DNA of 25,960 nucleotides, from NCBI GenBank assembly GCA_020634315.1, contig JACKBV010000044.1:1-25960 (forward strand). The letters are read 5' to 3'. A program made the translations under genes and the position numbers. This document shows, piece by piece, positions 1-8,401 of this stretch (positions are counted from its first letter, which is position 1; each line of letters opens with the position of its first letter). The DNA is from Ardenticatenaceae bacterium (GTDB lineage: Bacteria; Chloroflexota; Anaerolineae; Promineifilales; Promineifilaceae). The notes beneath the pieces are model-generated. The model did not search any database and was not told where the DNA came from. It worked only from the letters and a program-made list of their open reading frames with translations.

Positions 1-2376
1 GTAACGCAGTTGGTTAACGGCCGTCCAGATGGACGCGCGTTCGGCATCATAAACTTTTTCATGCAAATCGGGCATGTCGCGCAGCAGGTAAGAGAGAAGC
101 TGAATGTCAAACTCGCGCCCTAGAATGGCGGCACGCTGCACCACTTCCTTGACGGATTGGGCCAATTGGTCAATACGGGCAATTAAAATGGCACGCACAT
201 CCATGGGCAGCAGCATCGCCGTTAAATGGGGCGCATCTTGCTGTAAGAATTCTTGTTCGCGCAAGTACAGCAAAATCTGCTCGGCAAAAAACGGGTTGCC
301 GTCAGAGCGTTCGATGAGCAGTTTGAGGATGCGCGGCGAGGGGGGATGTCCCAATAAATTCATTGCCAATTCGGCAAGGCCAGCCTCACTGAGGGAAGTT
401 AGATTGATTGTTTGTGTTGGCTCCGACAAGCCCATAGCAGCCGGTGTTGTTTCATTGCGCGTCGTCAGAATGATGGCGACTGGATAATTGGTCAGGGTGC
501 GCGATAGCTGGCGTAAACATTGCCAGGATGTTTCGTCGAGCCAATGGACGTCGGCAATGTGCAAAATCAGCGGGCGGTGTGTGCTTTCTGCCTGGATTAA
601 TGTTTGCAGGGCCAGCAGTGTGTTGTCGAAATAGGCTCGCCCTTCCATTTGTGGGGCCAGGTCGTTATCCATGTGCAGGCCAATCAAGGCGCCTAAAAAC
701 GGCCGTGCCCAGGTCAGTTTGGGTCGTAACTCATCCCGTTTCTCTGGCGGAATGTGCGGGTTGTGCAGAAGGGCATTGAGACGGCGCTGGAACCGCTCTT
801 GGTTCGCCACGGGTGTGTCGCCATAAACCTGTTGAAAATAGCGATGGAGTAGATGGCGAAAGGGATTGAGCGCCTGACGCAGGATTTCGTCTGCCTGGCT
901 GTGCAGCCATTGTGGTGGTTGTGGAAAGCGCTGCTGCCAGGTTGGCGCACGTTGGAAGGCGTCAACGAGGCGGCTTTTGCCGATGCCTGCTTCGCCTTGA
1001 ATGATGAGGATGCCAGCGAAACGGCCGTTTTGTAACGGCCGTACAAACTCAACCATCTGCGCCAACTCCACCTGCCGCCCAATCATGCGCCCGTGAAAAT
1101 GGAGATTCGCCTCTTCGCGGCGGCCATTGTACGCATAAGCGGGTTGCAGTTCGGGAAATCCCTTGAAGGAGAAGTGGCCTTGGGGCGTAAAATGAAACTG
1201 CTGCTGCCCGCGCTGCATCAACTCCTCATCAGCCCATAAGGCTCCCCAGGGTGCGGTCGTCATCAGGCGTGCCGCCAGATTAACGCCGCGTCCATAGCAG
1301 CTGTACTCCTGACGCAGTTGTTTGGCACCGACAAACCCGGCATACATCAGCCGGTACGTGATTCCGGCGCGGAAGGTGACTTGTGTTTGCTGGCTCAGGT
1401 CTTGCACAAAGTTCATGACACGCTCGATGTCATTTTCGTGGCTGGTTGGCATGCCCCAAAACAGCAGCAGCGTACATCCCTTATCGCCAAAATCGATGGT
1501 GTTTAGATACCCGCCATAGGTTTTGATGAGTTTGAAGATGGTTTGTACGAACGGCGCGAGTTGTTCGTGTGTGTAAATGTCGCGCAAATTCAGGAAAAGG
1601 GTGGTTACGTGGCGGAATTCACCGCGCACTTGCTGCTGCAAGATCGTTCCGGGGATGAATGTCCCCAGCAGTCCCTGGTCGAATGGTGGTGTGTAGGCGG
1701 GTTGTGGGGCGGGGAGGGTGTCGGTAACGGCCGTTAACCGCCAAAACTTGCCCGCCGCACTCGCTTCAATATGTGCCGCCAGCTCCAGATACAAGCCGTT
1801 TGTCAGCAGCGTGTCGCCTGGCCTGGCGGCTTGCTCCGCATCTGTGCAGCCATCAATGGCTGAGCCGCGAAAGTAAAACGCGTGGGTGAATTCCCCCAAA
1901 TGCGCCATATCCGCGAACCCTGGTTCGCCGAATTCCGGTTCGCCCACGATGCCCCATTCGACGCTGCCTTCTGCCAGCCCCACCTTAATCGAGAAACGAA
2001 ATTCGCCATATGGCGTTTGCCGGGTGGGGTTGTCACGCAGATTTTGCTGCATGGCAACGGCCGCAGCCAGGGCGCGTTGGATGGCGGGCGGGGTTTTGCT
2101 GAGGGTGGGCGTGATGGGGAAAACGGCCGTAAACGCATCGCCAGCAAACCCCGTAATTAACCCACCCTGTTCATAGACAGCCTGCACCAAAGGGTCAAAG
2201 ATCGCCTGCATCACGTCGGCCATCGCTTCGCCACCCTCTGTCCCCTGCTGCATAAAGCTGTTTGTGGTTGCCGTGAACCCGGAAATATCGACAAACAGGG
2301 TGGCAGCGTGGAAACGGCCGTGAAAATGACCCTGGATAAACTGCTCAATGATGAACTGAGGAACCAGATCCTTCAT
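1..2376 (-). CDS. Adenylate/guanylate cyclase-domain AAA ATPase signalling protein (C-terminus outside window)
   Basis: The frame is open from ATG at 2376 to the window edge, giving 792 residues with no stop. Residues about 20-200 form a class III nucleotide cyclase domain: the metal-binding Asp30 lies in FVDISGFT and the second Asp80 in GFAGDAF. A second, degenerate cyclase-like domain occupies about 250-400 (GRGVNLAARL near 362). A STAND/AAA-type ATPase follows, with Walker A GEAGIGKS at 461-468 and Walker B LILHIADVHWLDE around 604-615. In this family the ATPase is usually followed by TPR-like repeats, which would lie off the left edge. The likely role is a cytoplasmic signalling enzyme making cAMP or cGMP, or an ATP-gated regulator. 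Ribosome site is weak. The domain calls are firm; whether the first domain is an active cyclase is inferred from its two Asp residues only. Confidence 0.9.
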   Translation of the reverse strand, partial: MKDLVPQFIIEQFIQGHFHGRFHAATLFVDISGFTATTNSFMQQGTEGGEAMADVMQAIFDPLVQAVYEQGGLITGFAGDAFTAVFPITPTLSKTPPAIQRALAAAVAMQQNLRDNPTRQTPYGEFRFSIKVGLAEGSVEWGIVGEPEFGEPGFADMAHLGEFTHAFYFRGSAIDGCTDAEQAARPGDTLLTNGLYLELAAHIEASAAGKFWRLTAVTDTLPAPQPAYTPPFDQGLLGTFIPGTILQQQVRGEFRHVTTLFLNLRDIYTHEQLAPFVQTIFKLIKTYGGYLNTIDFGDKGCTLLLFWGMPTSHENDIERVMNFVQDLSQQTQVTFRAGITYRLMYAGFVGAKQLRQEYSCYGRGVNLAARLMTTAPWGALWADEELMQRGQQQFHFTPQGHFSFKGFPELQPAYAYNGRREEANLHFHGRMIGRQVELAQMVEFVRPLQNGRFAGILIIQGEAGIGKSRLVDAFQRAPTWQQRFPQPPQWLHSQADEILRQALNPFRHLLHRYFQQVYGDTPVANQERFQRRLNALLHNPHIPPEKRDELRPKLTWARPFLGALIGLHMDNDLAPQMEGRAYFDNTLLALQTLIQAESTHRPLILHIADVHWLDETSWQCLRQLSRTLTNYPVAIILTTRNETTPAAMGLSEPTQTINLTSLSEAGLAELAMNLLGHPPSPRILKLLIERSDGNPFFAEQILLYLREQEFLQQDAPHLTAMLLPMDVRAILIARIDQLAQSVKEVVQRAAILGREFDIQLLSYLLRDMPDLHEKVYDAERASIWTAVNQLRY

Positions 2377-2398
2377 CAGTCCAATTTTACCATGAGCC

Positions 2399-3565
2399 TT
2401 ACCCTTTAGAGAACCATCCGCGATGCAGCGCCCACCCCATCAAAACCGCGCTGGCAAACAGGCTGCCGCTCACACTGGCAAACAAAACCTGCGCCCCCCA
2501 CCGATCAAAAACATAGCCGCTCAGCGGGCTGGTTAGCAAAGGAGCCAGCCCAATCATGGCTGCATTCATCATCGATTGCGCCGTTGAGGCCCACGCGCCA
2601 GCGCGTTCGTCCACCAACCGCACCAGGGTAATGATAAACAAGCCATATCCCAACCCCTTGCCAACAGAAGCGAGAATGAGTATCCAGGGTGCCGTTGCCA
2701 GCGCATAGCCTACCAGCGCCAAACTCATTATAAGCAGTGACAGTAAGATGGATTGTGGCGCACGCAGCCGTCGAATAATACTGTTGCTGGTCAGCATGGT
2801 GGGGACTTCCCCTAATGCCGACATGCCAAACATAAAACCGATATGGGTTTCACTGCCGCCGATGGCCGTCATGGTGATGCCCCCAAAAACATAGGTGCTG
2901 ACAAGGGGGATTCCCGCCAGAAAGGCAATGATCAGCAGGACAACGAGGCTTTTATCTTGAAGCAGCAGACGCATTGAAGGGCGTGATTGGCTTGTCTCCA
3001 GCGGGCCTTCGTCCAGTTTGGCAGTAATGTAAATGGCAGGAATCGAGAGTACCGCTGCTGTCCAGAACATCGGGGCAAATCCCGTTTGCTCCCAAATAAA
3101 GCCGCATAAGATTGAAAATGAGGCAAAGCCGATGGAACCCCACAATCTCATGCTGCCAAAATTCAGGTTGTGCCGATTGGTCATGCGGGCAACGATGCTG
3201 TCGCCAATGGGAATGGTTGGCGTGCGGGTGACGGCCAGGATGATGATGAGTGGCAAAATGCCCCAAAACGTGCGTGGCAATTGCATGAACAGCAAAAGCA
3301 CGCCCCAGCCGGCGATGAGAAGTTTGAGGATGCGGAGACGGCCGTGTTGATCGGCCAACGCAGCAACAAACGGAGAATAAATCAGCATTGCTAACGGCAA
3401 AATGGTTGCCAGAATGCCCAACTGCACGCCATTCAGACCAAGTTGTGCCAGATAAACGTTTAGATATGGATCATAAACAGCTACAAATGACCAATAAAAC
3501 CAATAATAAAGTGCGCCAACCAGGGCTGGCGAAAATGTGCGCGATGAAAGATGTCTTGTAATCAT
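2399..3565 (-). CDS. Major facilitator superfamily transporter (MFS_1-like/HcaT-like)
   Basis: About 388 residues from ATG 3565 are mostly hydrophobic, with around 12 membrane segments. The start matches the HcaT/LacY-like branch (LVGALYYWFYWSFVAVYDPY), and the loop between TM2 and TM3 carries the MFS A-like signature ALADQHGRLRILK. The family moves small metabolites by proton symport in the inner membrane; the substrate cannot be read from sequence. The frame stays open upstream to 3742, but those 59 codons are polar, overlap the divergent CHAD gene and do not resemble a transporter N-terminus, so 3565 is preferred despite a poor ribosome site. It ends 22 bases before the cyclase start, so the two may be co-transcribed. 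Confidence 0.85.
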   Translation of the reverse strand: MITRHLSSRTFSPALVGALYYWFYWSFVAVYDPYLNVYLAQLGLNGVQLGILATILPLAMLIYSPFVAALADQHGRLRILKLLIAGWGVLLLFMQLPRTFWGILPLIIILAVTRTPTIPIGDSIVARMTNRHNLNFGSMRLWGSIGFASFSILCGFIWEQTGFAPMFWTAAVLSIPAIYITAKLDEGPLETSQSRPSMRLLLQDKSLVVLLIIAFLAGIPLVSTYVFGGITMTAIGGSETHIGFMFGMSALGEVPTMLTSNSIIRRLRAPQSILLSLLIMSLALVGYALATAPWILILASVGKGLGYGLFIITLVRLVDERAGAWASTAQSMMNAAMIGLAPLLTSPLSGYVFDRWGAQVLFASVSGSLFASAVLMGWALHRGWFSKG

Positions 3566-3633
3566 GGATGGGGAGATTACATGATATGATTGGCGCGGGC
3601 AATGGGAAGTAAAGTGGGTAATGGAAACCAATT

Positions 3634-3692
3634 CCCCGAAGGTTAGTTCGAGATGCTGCCGCAAAGAAGAAACCTTCGCGGGGTGATTTTTT
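3634..3692 (+). promoter_or_regulatory. Stem-loop upstream of the CHAD gene (attenuator or ribosome-site hairpin)
   Basis: CCCCGAAGGTT at 3634-3644 pairs with AACCTTCGCGGG at 3671-3682, giving 11 pairs with one bulged base and a 26-base loop. A run of six T follows at 3687-3692. The right arm includes the GGGG of a GGGGTGA that could be the ribosome site of a TTG start at 3691. It could be a terminator/attenuator or a translation-controlling hairpin. Confidence 0.45.
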
Positions 3693-4818
3693 GAAGGAAG
3701 AGATGATGGTTTATTGCTTGCAGAAACAAGAGCCGATTGCATTGGGAATTCGGCGTATTATCTTGGAACGTCTGGATGCCATTGAGCAGGATTTGACGGA
3801 TGAGACGCTGGATCGTGATAAGGCGGTGCATAATGCACGCAAAACCTGTAAGCGCTTGCGTGCTGTGCTGCGCTTGGTGCGTGATGAAATTGGCCCCGAT
3901 TTGTTTCGCCGGGAAAATATCTGTTTTCGTGACATATCGCGCCGCTTAAGTGTTGCCCGCGATAGTTTTGTGTTAATCGAGACGTTGACCATGCTCGATG
4001 CACAATATCCGGACACATTGCCTGCATCCTTTGTGGCTAATGCGCGTGTGCAGTTGGAGGAGCGGTATCAGGCTGTCTGGCATCGTTTTTGGGAGCAGGA
4101 AGGGGTCATTGAGGATGTGCTGCGCGAAATTCGCGCGGCGCGTGTGCGTCTGGAAACGCTGCCTATAACCGGCGATGATTTTGGCGTGTTTGCCCGCAGC
4201 CTGCGCCGCGTGTATCGTCGCGGTCGCCGTGCTATGGCTGCCGCATATGAAGGAGAGGGCGTGCCGCATGCCTTTCATGAATGGCGCAAGCGTGTGAAGT
4301 ATTTGTGGTATCAGGTGGAGATTTTGCAGGATGCCTGGACGCCGCTGTTGTTGGCGGTGGCTGGTGAACTGCATGCTTTGTCTGGCTATTTAGGCGATGA
4401 TCATGATTTGGCTGAATTGCGTCGGGTTTTGCTGCAAAATCCGACGGCGTTTGGTGCCGAGTCGGATTTGTCTGTCTTGTTGGCGCTAATTGCACAGAGA
4501 CGAGAGGCATTGGAAACGGCCGCTTACCCATTGGGTCAGCGCATTTTTGCCGAATCGTCGCAAGCCTTTGTGGCTCGCATGGGGGTGTACTGGGCTGCGT
4601 GGCAGGCCGAGAGCGATGTCGTGCTGCAAACAGCTTCGGATAGTCAGCAAGAGCCGCCTGTGCAAGAGCGTCTGCTAACAACGCGGCAGGCTGCGGAATT
4701 GGAGCAGATTTCTGTGGAACAAGTTCGCCACCTGATTTACAGCGGTAAATTGGCGGCGTTTAAGTTAGGGGGGCGTTGGGTGATTGAGCGGGAGGCGATG
4801 GAGCAAGCGAGGCGCTGA
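3691..4818 (+). CDS. CHAD-domain protein fused to a C-terminal excisionase-type HTH domain
   Basis: Residues about 10-300 are a CHAD domain: an alpha-helical fold rich in conserved His and basic residues that binds polyphosphate. The expected motifs are seen as VHNARKTCKRLRAVLRLV, FHEWRKRVKYLWYQVEIL and HALSGYLGDDHDLAEL. The last 48 residues (TTRQAAELEQISVEQVRHLI then KLGGRWVI) are a MerR/excisionase-type HTH_17 DNA-binding domain, joined by a short polar linker (about 305-325). A CHAD protein with its own DNA-binding tail suggests a polyphosphate-sensing regulator, which is an inference. Start: TTG 3691 is preceded by GGGGTGA, while ATG 3703/3706 is preceded by GGAAGAG; which is used is undecided. 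The 3' end overlaps the convergent gene by 59 bases. Confidence 0.87.
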   Translation: MKEEMMVYCLQKQEPIALGIRRIILERLDAIEQDLTDETLDRDKAVHNARKTCKRLRAVLRLVRDEIGPDLFRRENICFRDISRRLSVARDSFVLIETLTMLDAQYPDTLPASFVANARVQLEERYQAVWHRFWEQEGVIEDVLREIRAARVRLETLPITGDDFGVFARSLRRVYRRGRRAMAAAYEGEGVPHAFHEWRKRVKYLWYQVEILQDAWTPLLLAVAGELHALSGYLGDDHDLAELRRVLLQNPTAFGAESDLSVLLALIAQRREALETAAYPLGQRIFAESSQAFVARMGVYWAAWQAESDVVLQTASDSQQEPPVQERLLTTRQAAELEQISVEQVRHLIYSGKLAAFKLGGRWVIEREAMEQARR

Positions 4819-5503
4819 GAGAGCTGTTTACCTGAAGCAGCCAACATATTTTGCCGTCGTCGGCCCATTCAATTTGCCAATCAGCGGGGCCAAAGGTGCG
4901 GCGCACGCCGCGCAGTAACTGCTGTAATCGCTGTGCAAAGGGGGGAATGTCGGGAGACGGCCGTTTCCAGCCGCTTAATTTTGGCAATTCAAGTGAAGCC
5001 GTTGTGTTGGCTTGTTGGAACTGAACGGTGTCGTGTGGCTGCGTGGTGCAGGTAACTGCCGTTCCGGTTGTTTGGCGTGGCACCATTTCCATGACCAACA
5101 CGTCACGCCGCGTTTCGTTTGCTGGGGCGGCTGCCGACCAAACTGCGCATAGCGAGTTGGCTAAAGCCGTAGGATTTTGGAAGTCAATGTTTAGTTGGGA
5201 AACGGCCGTTTCCCCTGAAGCAAAAGCAGTACGCACGGCAACAGGGTTTGCCAATCGCGGAAAACGAATTTCATTGTAAAATATTTCGCATAGCCAGTCA
5301 GGATCACTCACAACAAGAAACTCCTGACCCCATTGGATGACGCCCTCCTGCAACAGCAGCGCATACAACTCATGCAACAAAATGCCACCATTGGGAACGG
5401 GCAAGCCCCGGCTGGTGGCGATGTCCAATAATTTGCCTTTGTCATGAAGCGGGTGCTTTCGAGAGCGCCGGGAGCCAAGCCAAATAAATGTCGCTGCGGC
5501 CAT
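4760..5503 (-). CDS. PEP synthase/PPDK-like ATP-grasp domain protein, standalone
   Basis: About 247 residues resembling the N-terminal ATP-binding domain of pyruvate phosphate dikinase/PEP synthase. HDKGKLLDIATSRGLPVPNG matches the glycine-rich nucleotide-binding start. VAVRTAFASGETAVS lies where PEP synthases have VRSSA..ED..SFAG. VLVMEMVPRQTTGTAVT matches the QxMV...G(V/A)xFT segment, and WQIEWADDGKICWLLQ matches the closing D(I/V)EWA.D.....LLQ motif. There is no phosphohistidine or PEP-binding domain, so it is not a complete PEP synthase; the catalytic role is unknown. Starts are TTG 5509 or ATG 5503 (chosen). It lies 15 bases after the Vps62-like gene on the same strand, so the two are probably one transcript. 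Its last 19 codons overlap the CHAD gene's HTH coding region on the other strand. Confidence 0.72.
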   Translation of the reverse strand: MAAATFIWLGSRRSRKHPLHDKGKLLDIATSRGLPVPNGGILLHELYALLLQEGVIQWGQEFLVVSDPDWLCEIFYNEIRFPRLANPVAVRTAFASGETAVSQLNIDFQNPTALANSLCAVWSAAAPANETRRDVLVMEMVPRQTTGTAVTCTTQPHDTVQFQQANTTASLELPKLSGWKRPSPDIPPFAQRLQQLLRGVRRTFGPADWQIEWADDGKICWLLQVNSSLSASLAPSPPAQSPNAPLT

Positions 5504-5518
5504 AGTCAATCTGTGTCT

Positions 5519-6685
5519 TTATCTCGCGTCGAGTTCGTGGATGCCAGCCCAGGCAACGGGTTGTGCATACTGGGGGCGGTTGGGGTCAATAGGCCCGTGC
5601 GGGGCACTGACGCCGGGTAATTCGATCTCATTAGGAACAATCTGGCGTGCCAACGCGCTAAATGGCGTCAGCGCCAATACTGCTTGCAAAATGGTGCGTG
5701 CCCGTGCCGTGTTCAGCCAAAACCGTGTGCCATACGAGCCATGAAATTGCCCTAACCAGGGAGCATCATCGAGGTTGAGGCGATATACCCAATCATCGTG
5801 GTCGATGATACGGCCGTCTCCCGTGGCATAATCAAACAAGCTGTAGAGGCGCATCAGGGAGAGTGTCTCTGCGCGTGGATAGGTGGCGTGCGAACCGCCA
5901 GCCGCATATCCCACCGGATGTGTGCCAATGAGCGTGACATCTTCATCCTCCCATGGCTTGGTTTGACGCGATTCGTGGTCGGCAAAAGTGATATAAGCCG
6001 GTGGCTCTTGGGGGCGGCCATGCTGATCCCGTTTGAAGAAAAGCATCATGCCTTCCCAATCACCTTCGTGGTCATTCATCCCGGCAAAACTCGTGCCCCA
6101 GTTGTTGAAGCTGTAGAAAAACCAATATTGCAGACAAAGATAATCGCCATCAATGACCTGGCGATAGTAGTAGGCATAGGCCGGGTTGTGCTGCTGATAT
6201 TGGGTGATGGCGCTGGTGTAAGTGGTGGTCGGCAAAATGAGGCGTGGCAATGAATTTTGTGGGGCGCTGGTCACAGATTCGGTGAGAATTTGCTCGAGCA
6301 AGCCATTCCACCAGAAAAGTTGTGTGGCGCTTTTGGTTTTGGGAGTAAACCAGCTATATGCTTTTTGCGCCAGACGTTCAGCGAGGTTGGTGCGATTGGC
6401 GCCAGCCCAGCGATAAACCATTTCCAATGCTCCGTCGCCCCATTCGCTGATCACGTCCTGGCCGAAGAAGGGGCCGTTGGTGACGGTGCGCAAGAAGGTG
6501 GTGGCGGAACGGCCGTATCGTTGCAGCACATCTGGCGTCACGTCACCGGGCGTGGCAATTGGTTTTGTCTCGCCTTTGGCAAACAAACTGCTGTAAGCGA
6601 GCATATCTTCCACGCGCATCGGGAAAAATTGTTCATCCTTGTTAAAGCGAAGAATCGGTGCATATTTTTGGTGTAACTCGACCAT
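5519..6685 (-). CDS. Vps62-related / DHEGDWE-motif protein
   Basis: 388 residues, no signal peptide. The central part has CLQYWFFYSFNNWG, then MNDHEGDWEGMMLFF and YAAGGSHATYP. The aromatic YW(F/Y)FYSFN, (D/H)HEGDWE and GSHA.YP order is the signature of the Vps62/DUF946 and NPP1-like superfamily, whose DWE and SHA motifs line one face of a beta sandwich. Bacterial members are largely uncharacterised, so no reaction is proposed. ATG 6685 is preceded by GGGAG six bases upstream. It is the first gene of a likely two-gene operon with the PEP-synthase-like gene. The 127-base gap to the divergent DUF427 gene contains one ACGGCCGT (6708-6715) and presumably both promoters, none clear enough to call. 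Confidence 0.68.
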   Translation of the reverse strand: MVELHQKYAPILRFNKDEQFFPMRVEDMLAYSSLFAKGETKPIATPGDVTPDVLQRYGRSATTFLRTVTNGPFFGQDVISEWGDGALEMVYRWAGANRTNLAERLAQKAYSWFTPKTKSATQLFWWNGLLEQILTESVTSAPQNSLPRLILPTTTYTSAITQYQQHNPAYAYYYRQVIDGDYLCLQYWFFYSFNNWGTSFAGMNDHEGDWEGMMLFFKRDQHGRPQEPPAYITFADHESRQTKPWEDEDVTLIGTHPVGYAAGGSHATYPRAETLSLMRLYSLFDYATGDGRIIDHDDWVYRLNLDDAPWLGQFHGSYGTRFWLNTARARTILQAVLALTPFSALARQIVPNEIELPGVSAPHGPIDPNRPQYAQPVAWAGIHELDAR

Positions 6686-6812
6686 GTTTTCTCCCTGTCG
6701 TGTTGCTACGGCCGTTATTTTAACACATTAGCGTCTGCTCTTGGTTCATTTTCCTCTCATGTTCACCGTGTAAAATCTGGCCCGAACCAAAACAAAAGCA
6801 ATTGAGGATAGT

Positions 6813-7178
6813 ATGAGCCGAGAAATTATCACCATCAAAGAACGCCATCACGATCAAGTACTCGCATCGGCTGTGGAATCAGAGCATGTCCAGTTATTTG
6901 AAGGGGCATGGTATTTTGATGCTGACCATGTCGATATGTCCCATCTGGTTATCACGGAACGCACCTATGTCTGCCCCTACAAAGGCACTTGTTATTGGAT
7001 CGACCTCAAATTACCCGGTTATGAAGCGCAAGATGTAGCCTTTACCTATTTCAAAGTCCATCCCGGCTATGAGTTTGTCCACAACAAATTTGGCTTTTAT
7101 GCCGGGGCACGCGAAGCGACGTATGAGGAAACGGCCGTTATTACCGACACTATCATCGCCAATGACGCCACCGCCTAA
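6813..7178 (+). CDS. DUF427 domain protein
   Basis: 121 residues matching DUF427 (PF04248): HVQLFEGAWYFDADHVDM, then TYVCPYKGTCYWIDL, and FTYFKVHPGYEFVHNKFGFY. In this family the usual landmarks are V...G..W(Y/F)P..V, a (V/T)CP.KG.A.Y stretch and a terminal F(Y/W). The fold is a small beta sandwich; function is not established (older databases sometimes label it a nucleotidyltransferase domain). Start ATG 6813 has TTGAGGA five bases upstream. The stop codon overlaps that of the convergent glycosyltransferase gene (TAA 7176-7178 against TAG on 7177-7175). Confidence 0.85.
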   Translation: MSREIITIKERHHDQVLASAVESEHVQLFEGAWYFDADHVDMSHLVITERTYVCPYKGTCYWIDLKLPGYEAQDVAFTYFKVHPGYEFVHNKFGFYAGAREATYEETAVITDTIIANDATA

Positions 7179-8401
7179 CTCAGTGATCGCACCCCCAAAG
7201 CCTCGTAAACAGCCAACAACCGCGCCTGGGCCAATGACCAGGTAAATTCGCGCCAGGCGCGTGCCGCCGCTTGCTGTCCCAGCTTTCGCGCCAGCTCAGG
7301 ATGGTCAAGCACGGCGATTATCTGCTGCGCCAGAGAAACGGGGTCATCCGGCGTGAAGAGAAGCGCCTCACTGTCCGGGCACACGAGTTCGCGCACAACA
7401 GGCAAATTGGCGGCGACAATTGGTTTGCCCACAGCCATGTACTCCAAAATCTTGAGCGGGCAGCAGCCCTGTACCACATTGCGGTCGTTGTAGCCCAAGG
7501 GGGCAACGCAAACATCAGCCTGTGCGATGACGGCAGGGATTGCACTGTGCGCAACGGCCGTTTCCAGCACCACATTTTCCTCAACCCCCAGTTTACGCGC
7601 TTGTTTAAGCAGCAGCTTGCGCTGTCGTTTGCGTCCACGCCCCACAATACGCAATTGACACGGCCGTTCCGCAGCCACCAAGGCCAATGCGTGCAGCAGC
7701 ACATCCAGCCCCTGCCAATCGGCTAACGTGCCGACATACAAAATAACGGGCATTGGCGACTGCTCATGCTCGTTAGGCCACTCGTCGCTTTTGCCAAACT
7801 GCTCCTCGTCAAATCCATTGGGTATCACGGTGATTTTGTCTGCTGCGACGCGCAGGCTGGTGATGTAAGCGGCCGTTACCTGCGAAGGTGTGACAATGGC
7901 ATCAGCCGCGTGCAGCGTGGCAATCTCCTGCTCCTTGAGTTTGTCAAGGAGCGACGGCCGGGCAACGGTGTCGCCGTCATCATTATTTTGGCTGCCAACC
8001 AGCCCTGGATAATGGTATTTCATCTCAATGCTGGGCAAGCCGTTCACTTCATACAACAATTTGAAGCCATACTCGCTTTTCACTTGCGCCAGTGGGAAGC
8101 CGCTCCAAATGGAGCGCACATGCACCACATCGTAAGCGGGCTGTTGCGCAATGTGCTCCAGCACATACGCGCCAAAAGCAACCGCGCGGCGTAAAAAATG
8201 GGCATCATCGGCCCAAGGCACGCGCAGCAAGGTCGCGCCATAATACAGTTCACAGTCGGGGAGAGATGGATCGCCAGCCGTAATCAAGGTTACGTCAAAA
8301 CCGGCTGCAATCAGCCCACGCACAAAATAGGTAATGTGGATGCTGGCCCCCTTAGGGCTGGGCACCAAATCAAATGCGGTATACAAAACTCTAGGCTTCA
8401 C
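7175..8401 (-). CDS. Glycosyltransferase family 4 protein
   Basis: 408 residues with the GT-B arrangement. The N-terminal acceptor half has the G-rich loop PSPKGASIHITYFVRGL. The C-terminal donor half begins at VILYVGTLADWQGLDVLLHA and contains CPLKILEYMAVGKPIV, the E-x7-E-like nucleotide-sugar region of GT4 enzymes. It should transfer a sugar from an NDP- or GDP-sugar to an exopolysaccharide, glycolipid or small-molecule acceptor at the inner membrane face; the acceptor is unknown. Start is GTG 8401, with no ribosome site but a TACAAT hexamer ending exactly six bases upstream, the layout of a leaderless transcript. No other glycan gene is adjacent. Confidence 0.88.
   Translation of the reverse strand: MKPRVLYTAFDLVPSPKGASIHITYFVRGLIAAGFDVTLITAGDPSLPDCELYYGATLLRVPWADDAHFLRRAVAFGAYVLEHIAQQPAYDVVHVRSIWSGFPLAQVKSEYGFKLLYEVNGLPSIEMKYHYPGLVGSQNNDDGDTVARPSLLDKLKEQEIATLHAADAIVTPSQVTAAYITSLRVAADKITVIPNGFDEEQFGKSDEWPNEHEQSPMPVILYVGTLADWQGLDVLLHALALVAAERPCQLRIVGRGRKRQRKLLLKQARKLGVEENVVLETAVAHSAIPAVIAQADVCVAPLGYNDRNVVQGCCPLKILEYMAVGKPIVAANLPVVRELVCPDSEALLFTPDDPVSLAQQIIAVLDHPELARKLGQQAAARAWREFTWSLAQARLLAVYEALGVRSLS

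Noticed and set aside
104..487. Open frame on the plus strand inside the cyclase/ATPase gene, and similar ones through 2176
   Set aside because: They are antisense to a continuous 792-residue frame with clear domains; their products are Ser/Arg-rich without any recognisable motif.
3566..3742. N-terminal extension of the MFS protein
   Set aside because: The extra 59 residues are polar, unlike family members, and overlap the divergent gene and the hairpin.
7861..7872. GCGGCCGT and ACGGCCGC sites (7865, 8542, 2047, 4516) as further copies of the iterated palindrome
   Set aside because: They are one base from the octamer and not palindromic; left out of the count.
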